From Streptomyces altiplanensis (GTDB taxonomy: Bacteria > Actinomycetota > Actinomycetes > Streptomycetales > Streptomycetaceae), in the NCBI GenBank assembly GCA_003719395.1, contig RHMC01000061.1, positions 1 through 37,986 on the forward strand: 37,986 nt of DNA, given 5' to 3'. The notes beneath the pieces were generated by a model. The model saw only the letters and a program-made list of their open reading frames with translations. It made no database searches and was not told where the DNA came from. Below, one piece after another: positions 1 through 8,284 of the stretch (its first letter is position 1; each line of letters opens with the position of its first letter). The position numbers and the translations under genes were made by a program.

Positions 1-455
1 CCCGCGCCCGCGCACCCACCGCGTCCCGCCCCGCCGGTACCGCCGCCCGCCGCCCGCCGCCCGTGCTGTGTCCCGCAGCGGTGCCGCCGCCCCCGGCATC
101 CCGGAGCTTCTCTGCGCCATGGACACCTTCGTCTCGGTGTCCGCGAGGAGGCCTTCGGTCTGGCCGTCGTCGAGGCGCTGGCCGCCGGGCTGCCCGTACT
201 CCACAGCACCTGTCCCGCCATCGACGACCTGCCCGCGGGCCAGTCGCCCGGCGCCCGGCGCATCAGCGCGACGCCGGTGAGCTGACGGCGGTCCTGCGGC
301 GGCAGATGGAGGGCGGAAGGCGCCGGCTGCCGCCGCCCCCGGCCGTCGGCCACTACGACATCGCCCGCAGCAGCGCACGCCTCATGGACGTGTACGCGCA
401 CGCCCTCACCCTCCCTCCCTCCTCCCCGTCCTCGACCAAGAGAGCACGCCAATGA
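1..455 (+). CDS. Glycosyltransferase family 4, C-terminal part (5' end outside window; frameshifted)
   Basis: This is the end of a GT-B glycosyltransferase that adds a sugar from an activated donor at the cytoplasmic face of the membrane. The GT4 signature EEAFGLAVVEALAAG, which contains the E-x7-E donor-binding motif, can be read at about 141-190. It is followed by GLPVL and, in another frame, by a terminal helix (ELTAVLRRQMEGG to MDVYAHAL). At least two frame changes are needed, near 135-140 and near 275-280, both at G/C-rich spots, so sequencing error is likely. The stop codon overlaps the next start codon (ATGA at 452-455), which shows translational coupling to the Wzz-like gene. Polymer specificity cannot be read from this fragment. 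Confidence 0.7.
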   Translation, partial: RARAPTASRPAGTAARRPPPVLCPAAVPPPPASRSFSAPWTPSSRCPRGGLRSGRRRGAGRRAARTPQHLSRHRRPARGPVARRPAHQRDAGELTAVLRRQMEGGRRRLPPPPAVGHYDIARSSARLMDVYAHALTLPPSSPSSTKRARQ

Positions 456-1156
456 CCGAGTCGCCCGAGCCGCAGCCCGCCGCCTCCGGACGGATCAGCC
501 GGCTCCGTGCCAGGATCACCGGCATCACCGGCACCGTCCTGAACATCCGGATCCCCCCGTTGCCCGTCTGGTGGCCCCTGCCCCTCTGCGCACTCCTCGG
601 CACGGTGTGCGGAGTCTCCTACGGCGTCCTCAAGACCCCGGAGTACACCGCCACCAGCTATGTCGTCGCCGTTCCCGCCAAGGGCACCGAGCCGGGTGCG
701 GCCCTCGGCTACGCCCAGGCCTACGGCCGGATCACCACCAGCGAGTCCACCCTCGCGTACGCGCGCGTGGCCGCGGGGGTCTCGCCCCGGGCCCTCCGCA
801 GCCAGGTGCGGACCGAGACGTCCCCCGACTCGCCGATGATCGCGATCACCGGCACCGCCACCAAGCCCGCCGTGGCCGCGGACATCGCCAACGCCGTCGC
901 CGACGCCGTCTTCGTCAGCAGCAACCACGTGTCCAAGAACACCGGCGTGAAGCTGCTCGTCTTCTCGCAGGCGATCGCGCCGGCCGAGCCGGCCTCCCCC
1001 TCCGCCGGGATCAGCGCGGCCGTCGGCGGGTCCGCGGGCGGGCTCGTCGGCGGGCTGGCCCTCCTCGTACGGCCACGGCTTCCCCGCCGGACCGCGTCCG
1101 CCCCGGTGCCCGCACCCGCCGCCGCACCCGCCAACGCCGAGCGGGAGCTGGTCTGA
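452..1156 (+). CDS. Wzz/YveK-like polysaccharide chain-length (co-polymerase) protein
   Basis: This 234-residue protein probably controls chain length or export of the polymer made by this locus. It has a cytoplasmic N-terminus of about 40 residues and a first membrane segment at about 45-62 (LPVWWPLPLCALLGTVCG). A P-x-x-[YF]-type stretch (KTPEYTATSYVV) typical of Wzz domains follows, then an extracytoplasmic region. A second hydrophobic, Ala/Gly-rich segment lies at about 183-205, before a Pro/Ala-rich basic tail. There is no C-terminal Walker-type kinase domain, so it is the membrane adaptor half of the bacterial tyrosine-kinase system or a stand-alone Wzz. It overlaps the genes on both sides (ATGA upstream, TGATG downstream), so all three are one operon. 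The reading frame is intact. Confidence 0.8.
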   Translation: MTESPEPQPAASGRISRLRARITGITGTVLNIRIPPLPVWWPLPLCALLGTVCGVSYGVLKTPEYTATSYVVAVPAKGTEPGAALGYAQAYGRITTSESTLAYARVAAGVSPRALRSQVRTETSPDSPMIAITGTATKPAVAADIANAVADAVFVSSNHVSKNTGVKLLVFSQAIAPAEPASPSAGISAAVGGSAGGLVGGLALLVRPRLPRRTASAPVPAPAAAPANAERELV

Positions 1157-2344
1157 TGGCCGACGACCGGCGGGGCACCACCGTCACCCTGTGCCGCGAC
1201 CCCGGGCGGTTCGCCGCGCTGCGGGAGGAGTGGGACACGCTCCACCGCCGCTGCGCCGCCGCCACGCCGTTCCAGAGCCACGCCTGGCTCCACTCGTGGT
1301 GGCTCTCGTACGGGGCGAACGGCCTGCTCCGCGTCGTACTGGCCGCCGCGGCGGGCGGCTGATCGGCGCGGCGCCGCTGATGCTCGTGCACCGCCCGATG
1401 CCGCTGCTCGTACCCATGGGCGGTGCGATCTCCGACTTCTTCGACGTACTCGTGGACGACGAGGAGGCGAGGAGCGCGATCACCGCACTGGAGCGCGGAC
1501 TCGACCGCGCGCCCGCCAGGCCGTGATCGACCTGCGGGAGGTGCGCCCCGGAGCGGCGGCCGAGACGCTGTACGAGTCCTGGACCGGCGCCCGGAGCCGC
1601 CTCACGGACTCGACCTGCATGGAACTTCCCGCCGAGCCGATCGAGGGCCTGGTCAAGCGGATGCAGAGCAGCCGGGCGCAGCGCGTACGGGCCAAGCTGC
1701 GCAAGATCGACGCGCTGGGGATCGAGGCCCGCACCGTGGCGGAGCACGAAGTGCCCGGCGCCGTCGGCCGCCTGCTGAGCCTGCACGAACTCCAGTGGCG
1801 GGGCCGCGGGGTGAACGTCGAGCACCTCAGACCGCGCTTCGCGGAGCACCTGGTGCGCGCCACGCGCCGGATGCTGGCCGGCGGTGACGCCGCGGTCACG
1901 GAGTTCCGGCTGGCCGGCGAGGTGGTGGCCGTGAGCATGACCCTCCAGTCCGGTCTGCTGTCCGGCGGCTATCTGTACGGGGCCGACCCCGGCCTGCGCG
2001 ACAGGAAGGTGGACGTGGCGACGATGCTGCTGCGCCACGAGGCGCACCTGGCCGCCGGCTCGGGCCGCGGCGTGCTGAGCCTGCTGCGCGGGTCGGAGCC
2101 GTACAAGAACCAGTGGCACCCCGAGACGGTCACCAACCAGCGGCTGCTGCTGGCCCGGTCCGGCATGGAGCCCCTGCTGCGGGTGCGCGAGTCGCAGGTG
2201 ACCATGCGGGACCGGGCCGCCGAGACCGTGAGCACGCGGTTCCCCGCGGCGCGCGACTGGCGCGACCGGCTGAACAGCTGGCGGGCGGACGGCGTCGCTA
2301 GAACAACAGCCGGTCCGTCGGCGGGGGCTTCACACAGAACCTGA
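1156..2344 (+). CDS. GNAT N-acyltransferase, FemAB/CelD (BioF2-like) type, two frame breaks
   Basis: This is probably a cytoplasmic acyltransferase that modifies a nucleotide- or lipid-linked sugar. The reconstructed protein is about 395 residues: an N-terminal half with PFQSHAWLHSWWLSYG, typical of these proteins, then a second GNAT lobe containing RVRAKLRKIDALG, RLLSLHELQWRGRG and YLYGADPGLRDRKVD. The start ATG overlaps the stop of the Wzz-like gene (TGATG). Frame changes are needed near 1345-1360 and near 1510-1525; the three pieces are collinear and each is conserved, so these are probably read errors. A second protein of this family is encoded at 13062-14171. The acyl donor and acceptor cannot be assigned from sequence. 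Confidence 0.7.
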
Positions 2345-3350
2345 AGTCCGGCACCCACCGGTTGATCCAGTTGCCCAGCCTCACCGGCGCGCACCAGTTG
2401 CCGGAGTTCGGCTCCCGCGGCGCTTCGGCCGGTGCGGACTTGTCGGGCTTGGTCTCCGGGGGACCCGCCGGAGTGGGCGCCGGGGCCGGCGTGACCTGCC
2501 CCGGCCTCCCGTACAGCTTGGAGCGGAACACCTCCGACGACTGGGGGTTCTCGTCGCACTGCCAGACGCCGTGCGGGCAGTAGTCGGTGATCGTCTGGTA
2601 GAGAGGCTTGTGCCGGGCCATCCAGTCGAGCATGCGGCTCATGTACTCGGGGTTGTCGCCGTTGCGGAACAGCCCCCACTCGGGGTACGAGATCGCCTTG
2701 TTGTGGGCGGCGGCGAAGTCGACCTGCGCCTGGAGCCCGTACGGCGCCGCCGCCTGCTCGTCGAACGTCTCGCCGGGAGGCTGGTCGTACGAGTCCATGC
2801 CGATGATGTCCACGACGTCGTCGCCGGGATAGCACTCGGTCCACGGAATGGCGTCCATCCCGCGGTTCGGGGCGAAGTCGAAGCGGAACTTCTGGCCGGG
2901 GACGGAACGCATCGCCTTGACGATGCGCTTCCAGTACGCCTTCCAGGCATCGGGGTCGGGTCCGCAGCGGTGCGTGTACGTGGTGCCGTTCATCTCCCAG
3001 CCGAGGACGATCACGGTGTCCTTCGCGCCCAGGTCCACCAGGCGGTTGGCCAGGGTCCGGTAGTGCTCGTCGTAACTGCCGGCGGCGCCCTCCTGCAGCA
3101 GATCACGGACCTCGTCGTCGGGGACGCGGGCCTCGTTCCGCTCCAGCATGGGCACGTTGAGCACGAACATCCGGTTGTCCGCACCGCGCCGCCACTCGGC
3201 CCAGGGGCGCAGGAACTCGGGACGGCCCTCGATGTTCGACCAGAGATCGCCCGGCAGATAGGTGTGTTCCCGCCCCGCCCCTTCCTGCACCGGTGCTCCG
3301 CCCCGGACCCCGGTCCTCGAACGCCGGACGGGCGTGAGAGCTGCCGCCAC
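2298..3350 (-). CDS. GH26-like glycoside hydrolase with missing N-terminus
   Basis: The protein resembles clan GH-A beta-mannanase-like enzymes. WEMNG (about residue 118) matches the GH26 acid/base Glu region and SYPEWGLF (about residue 222) the nucleophile Glu region. A Pro-rich linker (TPAPAPTPAG-like) and a Cys-paired tail (NWCAPV to FRFCVK) follow. Homology-like sequence begins only at HTYLPGD; upstream the frame runs into GC-rich palindromic intergenic-type DNA with no signal peptide and no first barrel strand. The printed start (3350) is therefore only the first start codon in frame and is not trusted. The gene overlaps the end of the preceding plus-strand gene by 47 bp. It may act on the polymer of this locus outside the cell, but this copy looks 5'-truncated. 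Confidence 0.65.
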   Translation of the reverse strand: MAAALTPVRRSRTGVRGGAPVQEGAGREHTYLPGDLWSNIEGRPEFLRPWAEWRRGADNRMFVLNVPMLERNEARVPDDEVRDLLQEGAAGSYDEHYRTLANRLVDLGAKDTVIVLGWEMNGTTYTHRCGPDPDAWKAYWKRIVKAMRSVPGQKFRFDFAPNRGMDAIPWTECYPGDDVVDIIGMDSYDQPPGETFDEQAAAPYGLQAQVDFAAAHNKAISYPEWGLFRNGDNPEYMSRMLDWMARHKPLYQTITDYCPHGVWQCDENPQSSEVFRSKLYGRPGQVTPAPAPTPAGPPETKPDKSAPAEAPREPNSGNWCAPVRLGNWINRWVPDFRFCVKPPPTDRLLF

Positions 3351-3450
3351 ATCGAGCCCGTTTGGCGGTTGAAGGCAACGGCCGAAGGGCGCCCGGGGCC
3401 CGGGGCCCGGGGCGGAACACCGGTCACGGGAACGGGCGGGGCGGGAAGGG
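3297..3450. repeat. Palindromic GC-rich intergenic repeat
   Basis: The arms AACGCCGGACGGGC (3320-3333) and GCCCGTTTGGCGGTT (3356-3370) can pair over 11 bp as RNA with two G-U pairs. A run of alternating GGGCCC blocks follows (about 3388-3416), then a GGGCGGGGCGGGAAGGGG tract. This resembles the dispersed palindromic elements found between Streptomyces genes, which often act as terminators. Here it occupies the place where the 5' end of the GH26-like gene should be. Confidence 0.5.
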
Positions 3451-3470
3451 GTGGGGAAGACCGCCGGAGG

Positions 3471-4578
3471 CTACAGGTAAAGGCCCGCCTCCGAGCCCTC
3501 GTGCTGCGGCGGGACCGACGCCGGCGCTGCCGCGGCGCAGCGCGTACAGCACCGCCAGCGTCGCACCGTCGCGGCCGACGGTTTCCTCCTGGCCGTGGGC
3601 CTCCCTGCCGAGCCAGTCCACCGCCTCCGCGCGCGTCAGCGGGCCGACTTCGATGCGCGCCATGCAGCGCCCCGGCCGCACCACCGCCGGATGGAGACGC
3701 TCCAGGTCCTCGTTGGTGGTGACGCCGACCAGGACATTGCGGCCCTGGCCCAGCAGACCGTCCGTCAGGTTCAGCAGGCGTGACAGGGCCTGGCCGGCCG
3801 TGTGCTTGGCCTCGCCCCTGATCAGTTCGTCGCAGTCCTCCAGCAGCAGCAGCCGCCACCGGCCCTTCGCCGAGCCGTCGTCCTCGCCGATCGCGATGTC
3901 CATCAGATAGCCGACGTCGTTGAAGAGCCGCTCCGGGTCCAGTACGCAGTCGACCTGGCACCAGTCCCGCCACGAGCGGGCCAGTGTGCGCAGCGCGGAC
4001 GTCTTGCCCGTGCCGGGCGGGCCGTGCAGCAGGAGCAGACGGCCCGCGATGTCGTCCGGTGTCACCTTCATCAGCCGGTCCATGGCCTCGGCCACCGGCG
4101 CCGTGTAGTTGGACCGCACCTCGTCCCACGCACCGGCGGCGATCTGCCGGGTGGTGCGGTGCGGACCCCGGCGCGGGGAGACGTACCAGAAGCCCATCGT
4201 GACGTTCTCGGGCTGCGGTTCGGGTTCGTCCTGTGCGCCGTCCGTGGCCTGCTTCAGGATCTTCTCCGCGAGACCCGAGGTGGCGGCGGTGACGGTGACG
4301 TCCGCGCCGCGGGTCCAGCGGGACACCAGCAGCGTCCATCCCTCGCCCTCGGCGAGGGTCGCGCTGCGGTCGTCGTCGCGGGCCGCGCGCAGAACCTTCG
4401 CGGACGGCGGGAGGAGGGGGGCGCCGGGTTTGACGCGGTCGATCGACTTGCTGTGGGAGTACGGCTGCTCGCCCGTCGCGAAGCGGCCGAGGAACAGCGC
4501 GTCGACGACGTCCGACGGCGAGTCACTGTCGTCGACGTTCAGCCGGATCGGCAGAGCGGCCTCAGGGTTTGCGGACAT
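3471..4578 (-). CDS. AAA ATPase with N-terminal DUF5925-like domain
   Basis: This cytoplasmic P-loop ATPase has about 370 residues. The N-terminal 130 residues (IRLNVDDSDSPSDVVDALFLGRF onward) match the DUF5925-type region. Walker A GPPGTGKT lies at residues 186-193, Walker B LLLLEDCDE near 250 and sensor-1-like VGVTTNEDL near 290, followed by an Arg-containing motif (VVRPGRCMARIE). In the frame as printed the protein would run into repeat DNA. One frame change near 3520-3535 gives the usual short ending GSEAGLYL with a stop at 3471-3473. ATG at 4578 is chosen; ATG at 4587 is also possible. It diverges from the GH39-like gene. Its cellular role is unknown; the locus suggests a remodelling or regulatory ATPase for surface-polymer machinery. 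Confidence 0.75.
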
Positions 4579-4593
4579 GGCGCCCATGATCCG

Positions 4594-4612
4594 GCACGGG
4601 GCCGCCCCGTGC
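4594..4612. promoter_or_regulatory. Perfect GC hairpin in the leader of the AAA ATPase gene
   Basis: GCACGGGG (4594-4601), loop CCG and CCCCGTGC (4605-4612) form a perfect 8-bp inverted repeat. It lies 16-34 nt upstream of the ATPase start at 4578, inside the 137-bp divergent spacer shared with the GH39-like gene. It could be an mRNA hairpin or a protein-binding site. Confidence 0.5.
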
Positions 4613-4715
4613 ACCCGGGTTTCATACGTTCATCCGTTCCACGGAGCGGCGTGCCGTTACGTGCCCGTTCCTCTGATACCTGCCGGAATGCCACCCCCCG
4701 CCGATACGCTGGCCG

Positions 4716-6143
4716 GTGATGGGACGCCATGGGTGGGACTCCGGGGCAAGGCGGTGGCGGTTCACCGCACTGATCGGCGTGGGCGTGGCCGCGATCGCCC
4801 TCGTACTGACGATGTGCGCGACTCTTCCCGACGGGAACAGCCGCGGCGGCGACGCCGGCACCACCACCGACGGCGGCAAGGTGCACGGAACCCCCGTGGT
4901 GCCGTCGGCCGCGCCGGAGTCCGAACTCGGCTGGGGCTTCACGCACACGCAGTACAGCGCCGACGAGGGCACCGCCGCCACCCTGCGCAGGGCCCAGGAC
5001 ACGCTGTCCGCGACACCCCTGCCCCAGATCCAGCACATCATGGGGTGGGGTGCGGAGAACCCGGAGCCTTCTCCGGGCCGGTACCGGTTCGACGAGCTGG
5101 ACAGCCGCGTCGATCTGATCCGCAGGACGGGCGGCACCCCGGTCATCACGCTGTGCTGCGCGCCCGACTGGATGAAGGGCGGCAGGGCGGGGGCGGACAA
5201 CACCGACTGGAGCAAGAGGTCCCTGGAGACCGCGCCGAACCCCGAGCACTACGAGGACTTCGCGAAGCTCGCCGGCACCGTGGCCAGACGCTACCCCGAC
5301 GTACGGCACTTCATCGTCTGGAACGAGTTCAAGGGCTTCTTCGACGACGGCCGCAAACGCTGGGACTACGAGGGGTACACCGAGCTCTACAACCTGGTGT
5401 ACGCCGAGCTGAAGAAGGTCCGCAAGGAGAATCTCGTCGGCGGTCCGTACCTCGTCATGGACAGCTCCGAGCCGCGCGACACGACGTACGCCTCCGCTCT
5501 CAAGGGCCCCTGGGGCAGCGTCGACCAACGGGCCCTCGACGCCTACACCTACTGGAACAAGAACAAGAAGGGCGCCGACTTCGTCGTCGTCGACGGTTCC
5601 AGCTACACCCGGGACGACGAGTTGCTGCCCGACGAGTTCCGGGCCACGGACAAGCTGACCGCGGTGAGCGAATGGATCCGCGACCGGTCCGGGGGGCTGC
5701 CGGTGTGGTGGGCGGAGTACTACGTCGAGCCGGGCGACGACGACGACGACCGCGACGGCTGGAGCGAACCGCACCGCGTCGCCGTGCACGCCTCGGGGCT
5801 GATGGCGATGGCCCGCGGCGGCGCGAGCACGGCCTTCTACTGGAATCCGCAGAACAGGGGCGCGCAGTGCGCCGGCTGCCTGTGGCGCCCCACCCAGCTG
5901 GCCGACGGCGGCGGGGCGCTGCCCATGCTGGAGCTGCTGTCGCGGTTCGCGAAGGAGTTCCCGCCGGGCACCCGGTACGACGATTCGGTGCGGGGCGCCG
6001 CCGACGACGTACCCGACGTCCGCGTCCTCGCCGACGACGAGACCGTCCTGGTGGTGAACACCCTCGACCGGCCCGTCAAGGCCGAGATCGACGGGAAATC
6101 CTTCGGCATGCGGGGCTACGAGGTGAGGTGGCTGGCGCGCTGA
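4716..6143 (+). CDS. GH39-like glycoside hydrolase, membrane-anchored
   Basis: The 475-residue protein has a short basic N-terminus, one hydrophobic segment (about residues 17-33, ending LVLTMCATLP) and a low-complexity linker. A clan GH-A barrel follows, related to xylosidase-like GH39 proteins. Candidate catalytic acids are the Glu in FIVWNEFKGF (about 205) and the Glu in VWWAEYYVE (about 334). The tail ends in a small beta domain. The segment is either an uncleaved anchor or a lipoprotein signal, but LTMC is a poor lipobox. Start: GTG at 4716 directly followed by ATG at 4719; ATG may be the real start. No good ribosome-binding site is seen, so the message may be leaderless. The frame is intact. 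It probably acts on the polymer made by the surrounding genes. Confidence 0.75.
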   Translation: MMGRHGWDSGARRWRFTALIGVGVAAIALVLTMCATLPDGNSRGGDAGTTTDGGKVHGTPVVPSAAPESELGWGFTHTQYSADEGTAATLRRAQDTLSATPLPQIQHIMGWGAENPEPSPGRYRFDELDSRVDLIRRTGGTPVITLCCAPDWMKGGRAGADNTDWSKRSLETAPNPEHYEDFAKLAGTVARRYPDVRHFIVWNEFKGFFDDGRKRWDYEGYTELYNLVYAELKKVRKENLVGGPYLVMDSSEPRDTTYASALKGPWGSVDQRALDAYTYWNKNKKGADFVVVDGSSYTRDDELLPDEFRATDKLTAVSEWIRDRSGGLPVWWAEYYVEPGDDDDDRDGWSEPHRVAVHASGLMAMARGGASTAFYWNPQNRGAQCAGCLWRPTQLADGGGALPMLELLSRFAKEFPPGTRYDDSVRGAADDVPDVRVLADDETVLVVNTLDRPVKAEIDGKSFGMRGYEVRWLAR

Positions 6144-6148
6144 AGCCG

Positions 6149-6171
6149 CGCCGGCCCGCCTTCCTCCGGCG
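6149..6171. terminator. Possible bidirectional terminator between convergent genes
   Basis: CGCCGG (6149-6154) and CCGGCG (6166-6171) form a perfect 6-bp stem with an 11-nt loop in the 28-bp gap between the convergent GH39-like gene and the membrane-protein gene. There is no U tract. Confidence 0.35.
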
Positions 6172-8284
6172 TCACGACATCGTCAGGAAGCGCTGCACCA
6201 GCGAGGCCAGCAGTACGGCCAGCAGCGGCAGCGAGAACCAGAACGTGCTCTGCAGCCACCGCAGCTGCCGTACGCCCGGCGCCACCGCCACCCGCACGAC
6301 CTCCCGCGCCGAACGCAGCACGATCAGCGTCAGTGCGGCCAGCGCGCCCACCACCGACCACGGCGTCCAGGTGATCTTCGGACCCGGCGGGCCCGGCTGC
6401 GGCTTCTCGACCGGGCCGTCGGCTGCTCGCGCAGCGCGTACATCGACACGTCCGCGTTCGACAGGACCTTTTCGAGCTCGGGCCGCTTGTCGAGATTGGC
6501 GGTCAGCCGCTTCTCCCAGGTGTCCGAGTAGCCCGAGTCGAGCCGCAGGTAGGTCGACTGGCTCCGGTTGACCATGAGGTACGAGTTCGGGCCCGCCTCC
6601 TTGAGCGACTTGACCAGCCCGGCCACCAGCACCGGATCGACGGGGGCGAGCGTCGGCACGTAGGTGACCTTCTCCATGTCCCGCGCGCCCCACGGGATCG
6701 CGGGCGTCACGCTGTTCAGGGTGTCGCTGCTCATCCACAGCAGCCGCACCGACGGATCGTCGTGCGCGTACACGAACTCCATCGCCGCGACCTCGCCGCT
6801 CCTGGTCCGCTCGAAGGACTCGTTGCCCCAGCGGGAGACCAGGAAGCCGCCCATCAGGAGCAGCCCCGTCAGCAGCGCGGCGAGCGGCGCGAGACTCCGC
6901 CGGCCCGCCTCCCGCTCGACGGTGGTGGCACCGGTCCGCGGGAAGAGCGCGAGCCCGGCCAGCAGGGCCGCGCCCGGCAGCGCGAACATGAAGACGCGCA
7001 GGGCCATTTCACCGCCGTACGACTGCATGCCGAAGCCCAGGAACGGCACGAACGCCAGCACCGGGAGCGAGCGCTCGCCGTAGCCGGCGAAGCGCCGCCG
7101 CCACCAGCCCCAGCACGCGAGGGCCAGCACACCGCCGGCCATCGCGACCCGGACGTACAGCACCAGCTTGTGCGTCGAACTCCCGCCCTCGATACGGCCG
7201 GAGACGGACGACGTCACATTGCTGCCGAGGCCGCCGACGCCGCCGAACAGCTCGTCGAAGTGCCCCGACCAGTACGGCTCGGCGAAGAAACCGATCCAGA
7301 CCGCGACCATGACGGCGAACAGCACCGGCAGCCCGCGCAGCGTCGAGCGGTCCGCCACCACCAGGACGGCGAGCACTCCGAGCATCACGAACGGCGTGAG
7401 CTGGTGGGTCGGGACGGTGGCGGCGAAGAGCCCGATCAGCACCAGCAGCAGCACCGCCTTCTCACGCCGCCCGGCCGGTCCGACCTCGGTCTCGCCGGGG
7501 CGCCGCCTGGTCCACAGCACCCGTGGCTCGCGGAACCAGACGAGCAGCACCGCCACGAAGGTGAGGTACATCCCGTACGTGAAGCCCTGCGGCGAGAAGT
7601 AGTCCTGGCCGACCCAGCCGCTCAGGACGAAAATCCAGGCCCCCGCCCACTTGGCCCGCCAGCTCGCCCGCATCGAGCGCGTCAGCAGGAACAGCGGCGG
7701 CAGGTAGAGCAACTGCATGGCCAGTGGCCACCACCGGATCACCGGTGACATGTCGGAGACGCCGCACGCCTCGGCGACGAAGGTGGCCAGGGCGAAGAAG
7801 CCGGGCCAGCTCCAGCGCGCGTCGAGGTCGGCACCGCCGTGCCGGTCCGGTCGATGTAGTCCAGGAAGCCGAGGTGCTGCCACGCCGTCGGGAACCGCGG
7901 CTCGGCCTCCAGCACGGCGGGCAGCGCGTGCAGCGACACCACCGTGGCGAGCAGTGCCACCGTCAGCAGTACGGTCCGTGGCCGGTTCAGCCACAGCAGC
8001 GAGGCGAAGGACAGCGCGAGCAGTCCCGCGCCGAGCAGGGTCGCCTGCGGAAGGACGGAGATCAGCCCGAGGCCGCCGATGTGCTCCAGGTCGTCCTCGC
8101 CGCTGCCCCGCACGGGCAGCCAGTACAGGGCGAGCGCGGCCAGGAGCAGCAGCCCCACGCCCAGTCCGGGGCGTGGGAGGCGGAGCAGGGCGCGCAGCGG
8201 GATGCGGTGGGGCGCGGGCGGCGCGTCGTGCGCCTGTGAGGCCGCCGCCCCGGACCCCTCGCCCACCGCGTGCTTTCCCCGCAC
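6172..8284 (-). CDS. Large multi-membrane protein, GT-C-like or polymerase-like (frameshifted)
   Basis: The reconstructed protein is about 700 residues with ten or more hydrophobic segments. It resembles the large integral membrane proteins of actinomycete polysaccharide loci that act as GT-C glycosyltransferases or Wzy-like polymerases. Early loop motifs (DYIDRTGTA, then DLDARWSWPGFFA) carry acidic residues, as in GT-C enzymes. Later come FSPQGFTYGMYL and VPTHQLTPF, then an extracytoplasmic region with YVPTLAPVDP, and a last segment before the stop at 6172. Frame changes are needed near 7830 and near 6420. GTG at 8284 is the only start in this frame, with a weak GAGAG site before it. This region still overlaps the printed flippase frame, so the boundary is uncertain. 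No substrate can be assigned. Confidence 0.6.

Noticed and set aside
4109..6571. An 820-codon open frame on the plus strand across the GH39-like gene
   Set aside because: It has Arg/Pro-rich composition with no domain, and it covers genes that have clear family motifs in other frames. Long false frames are expected at this GC content.
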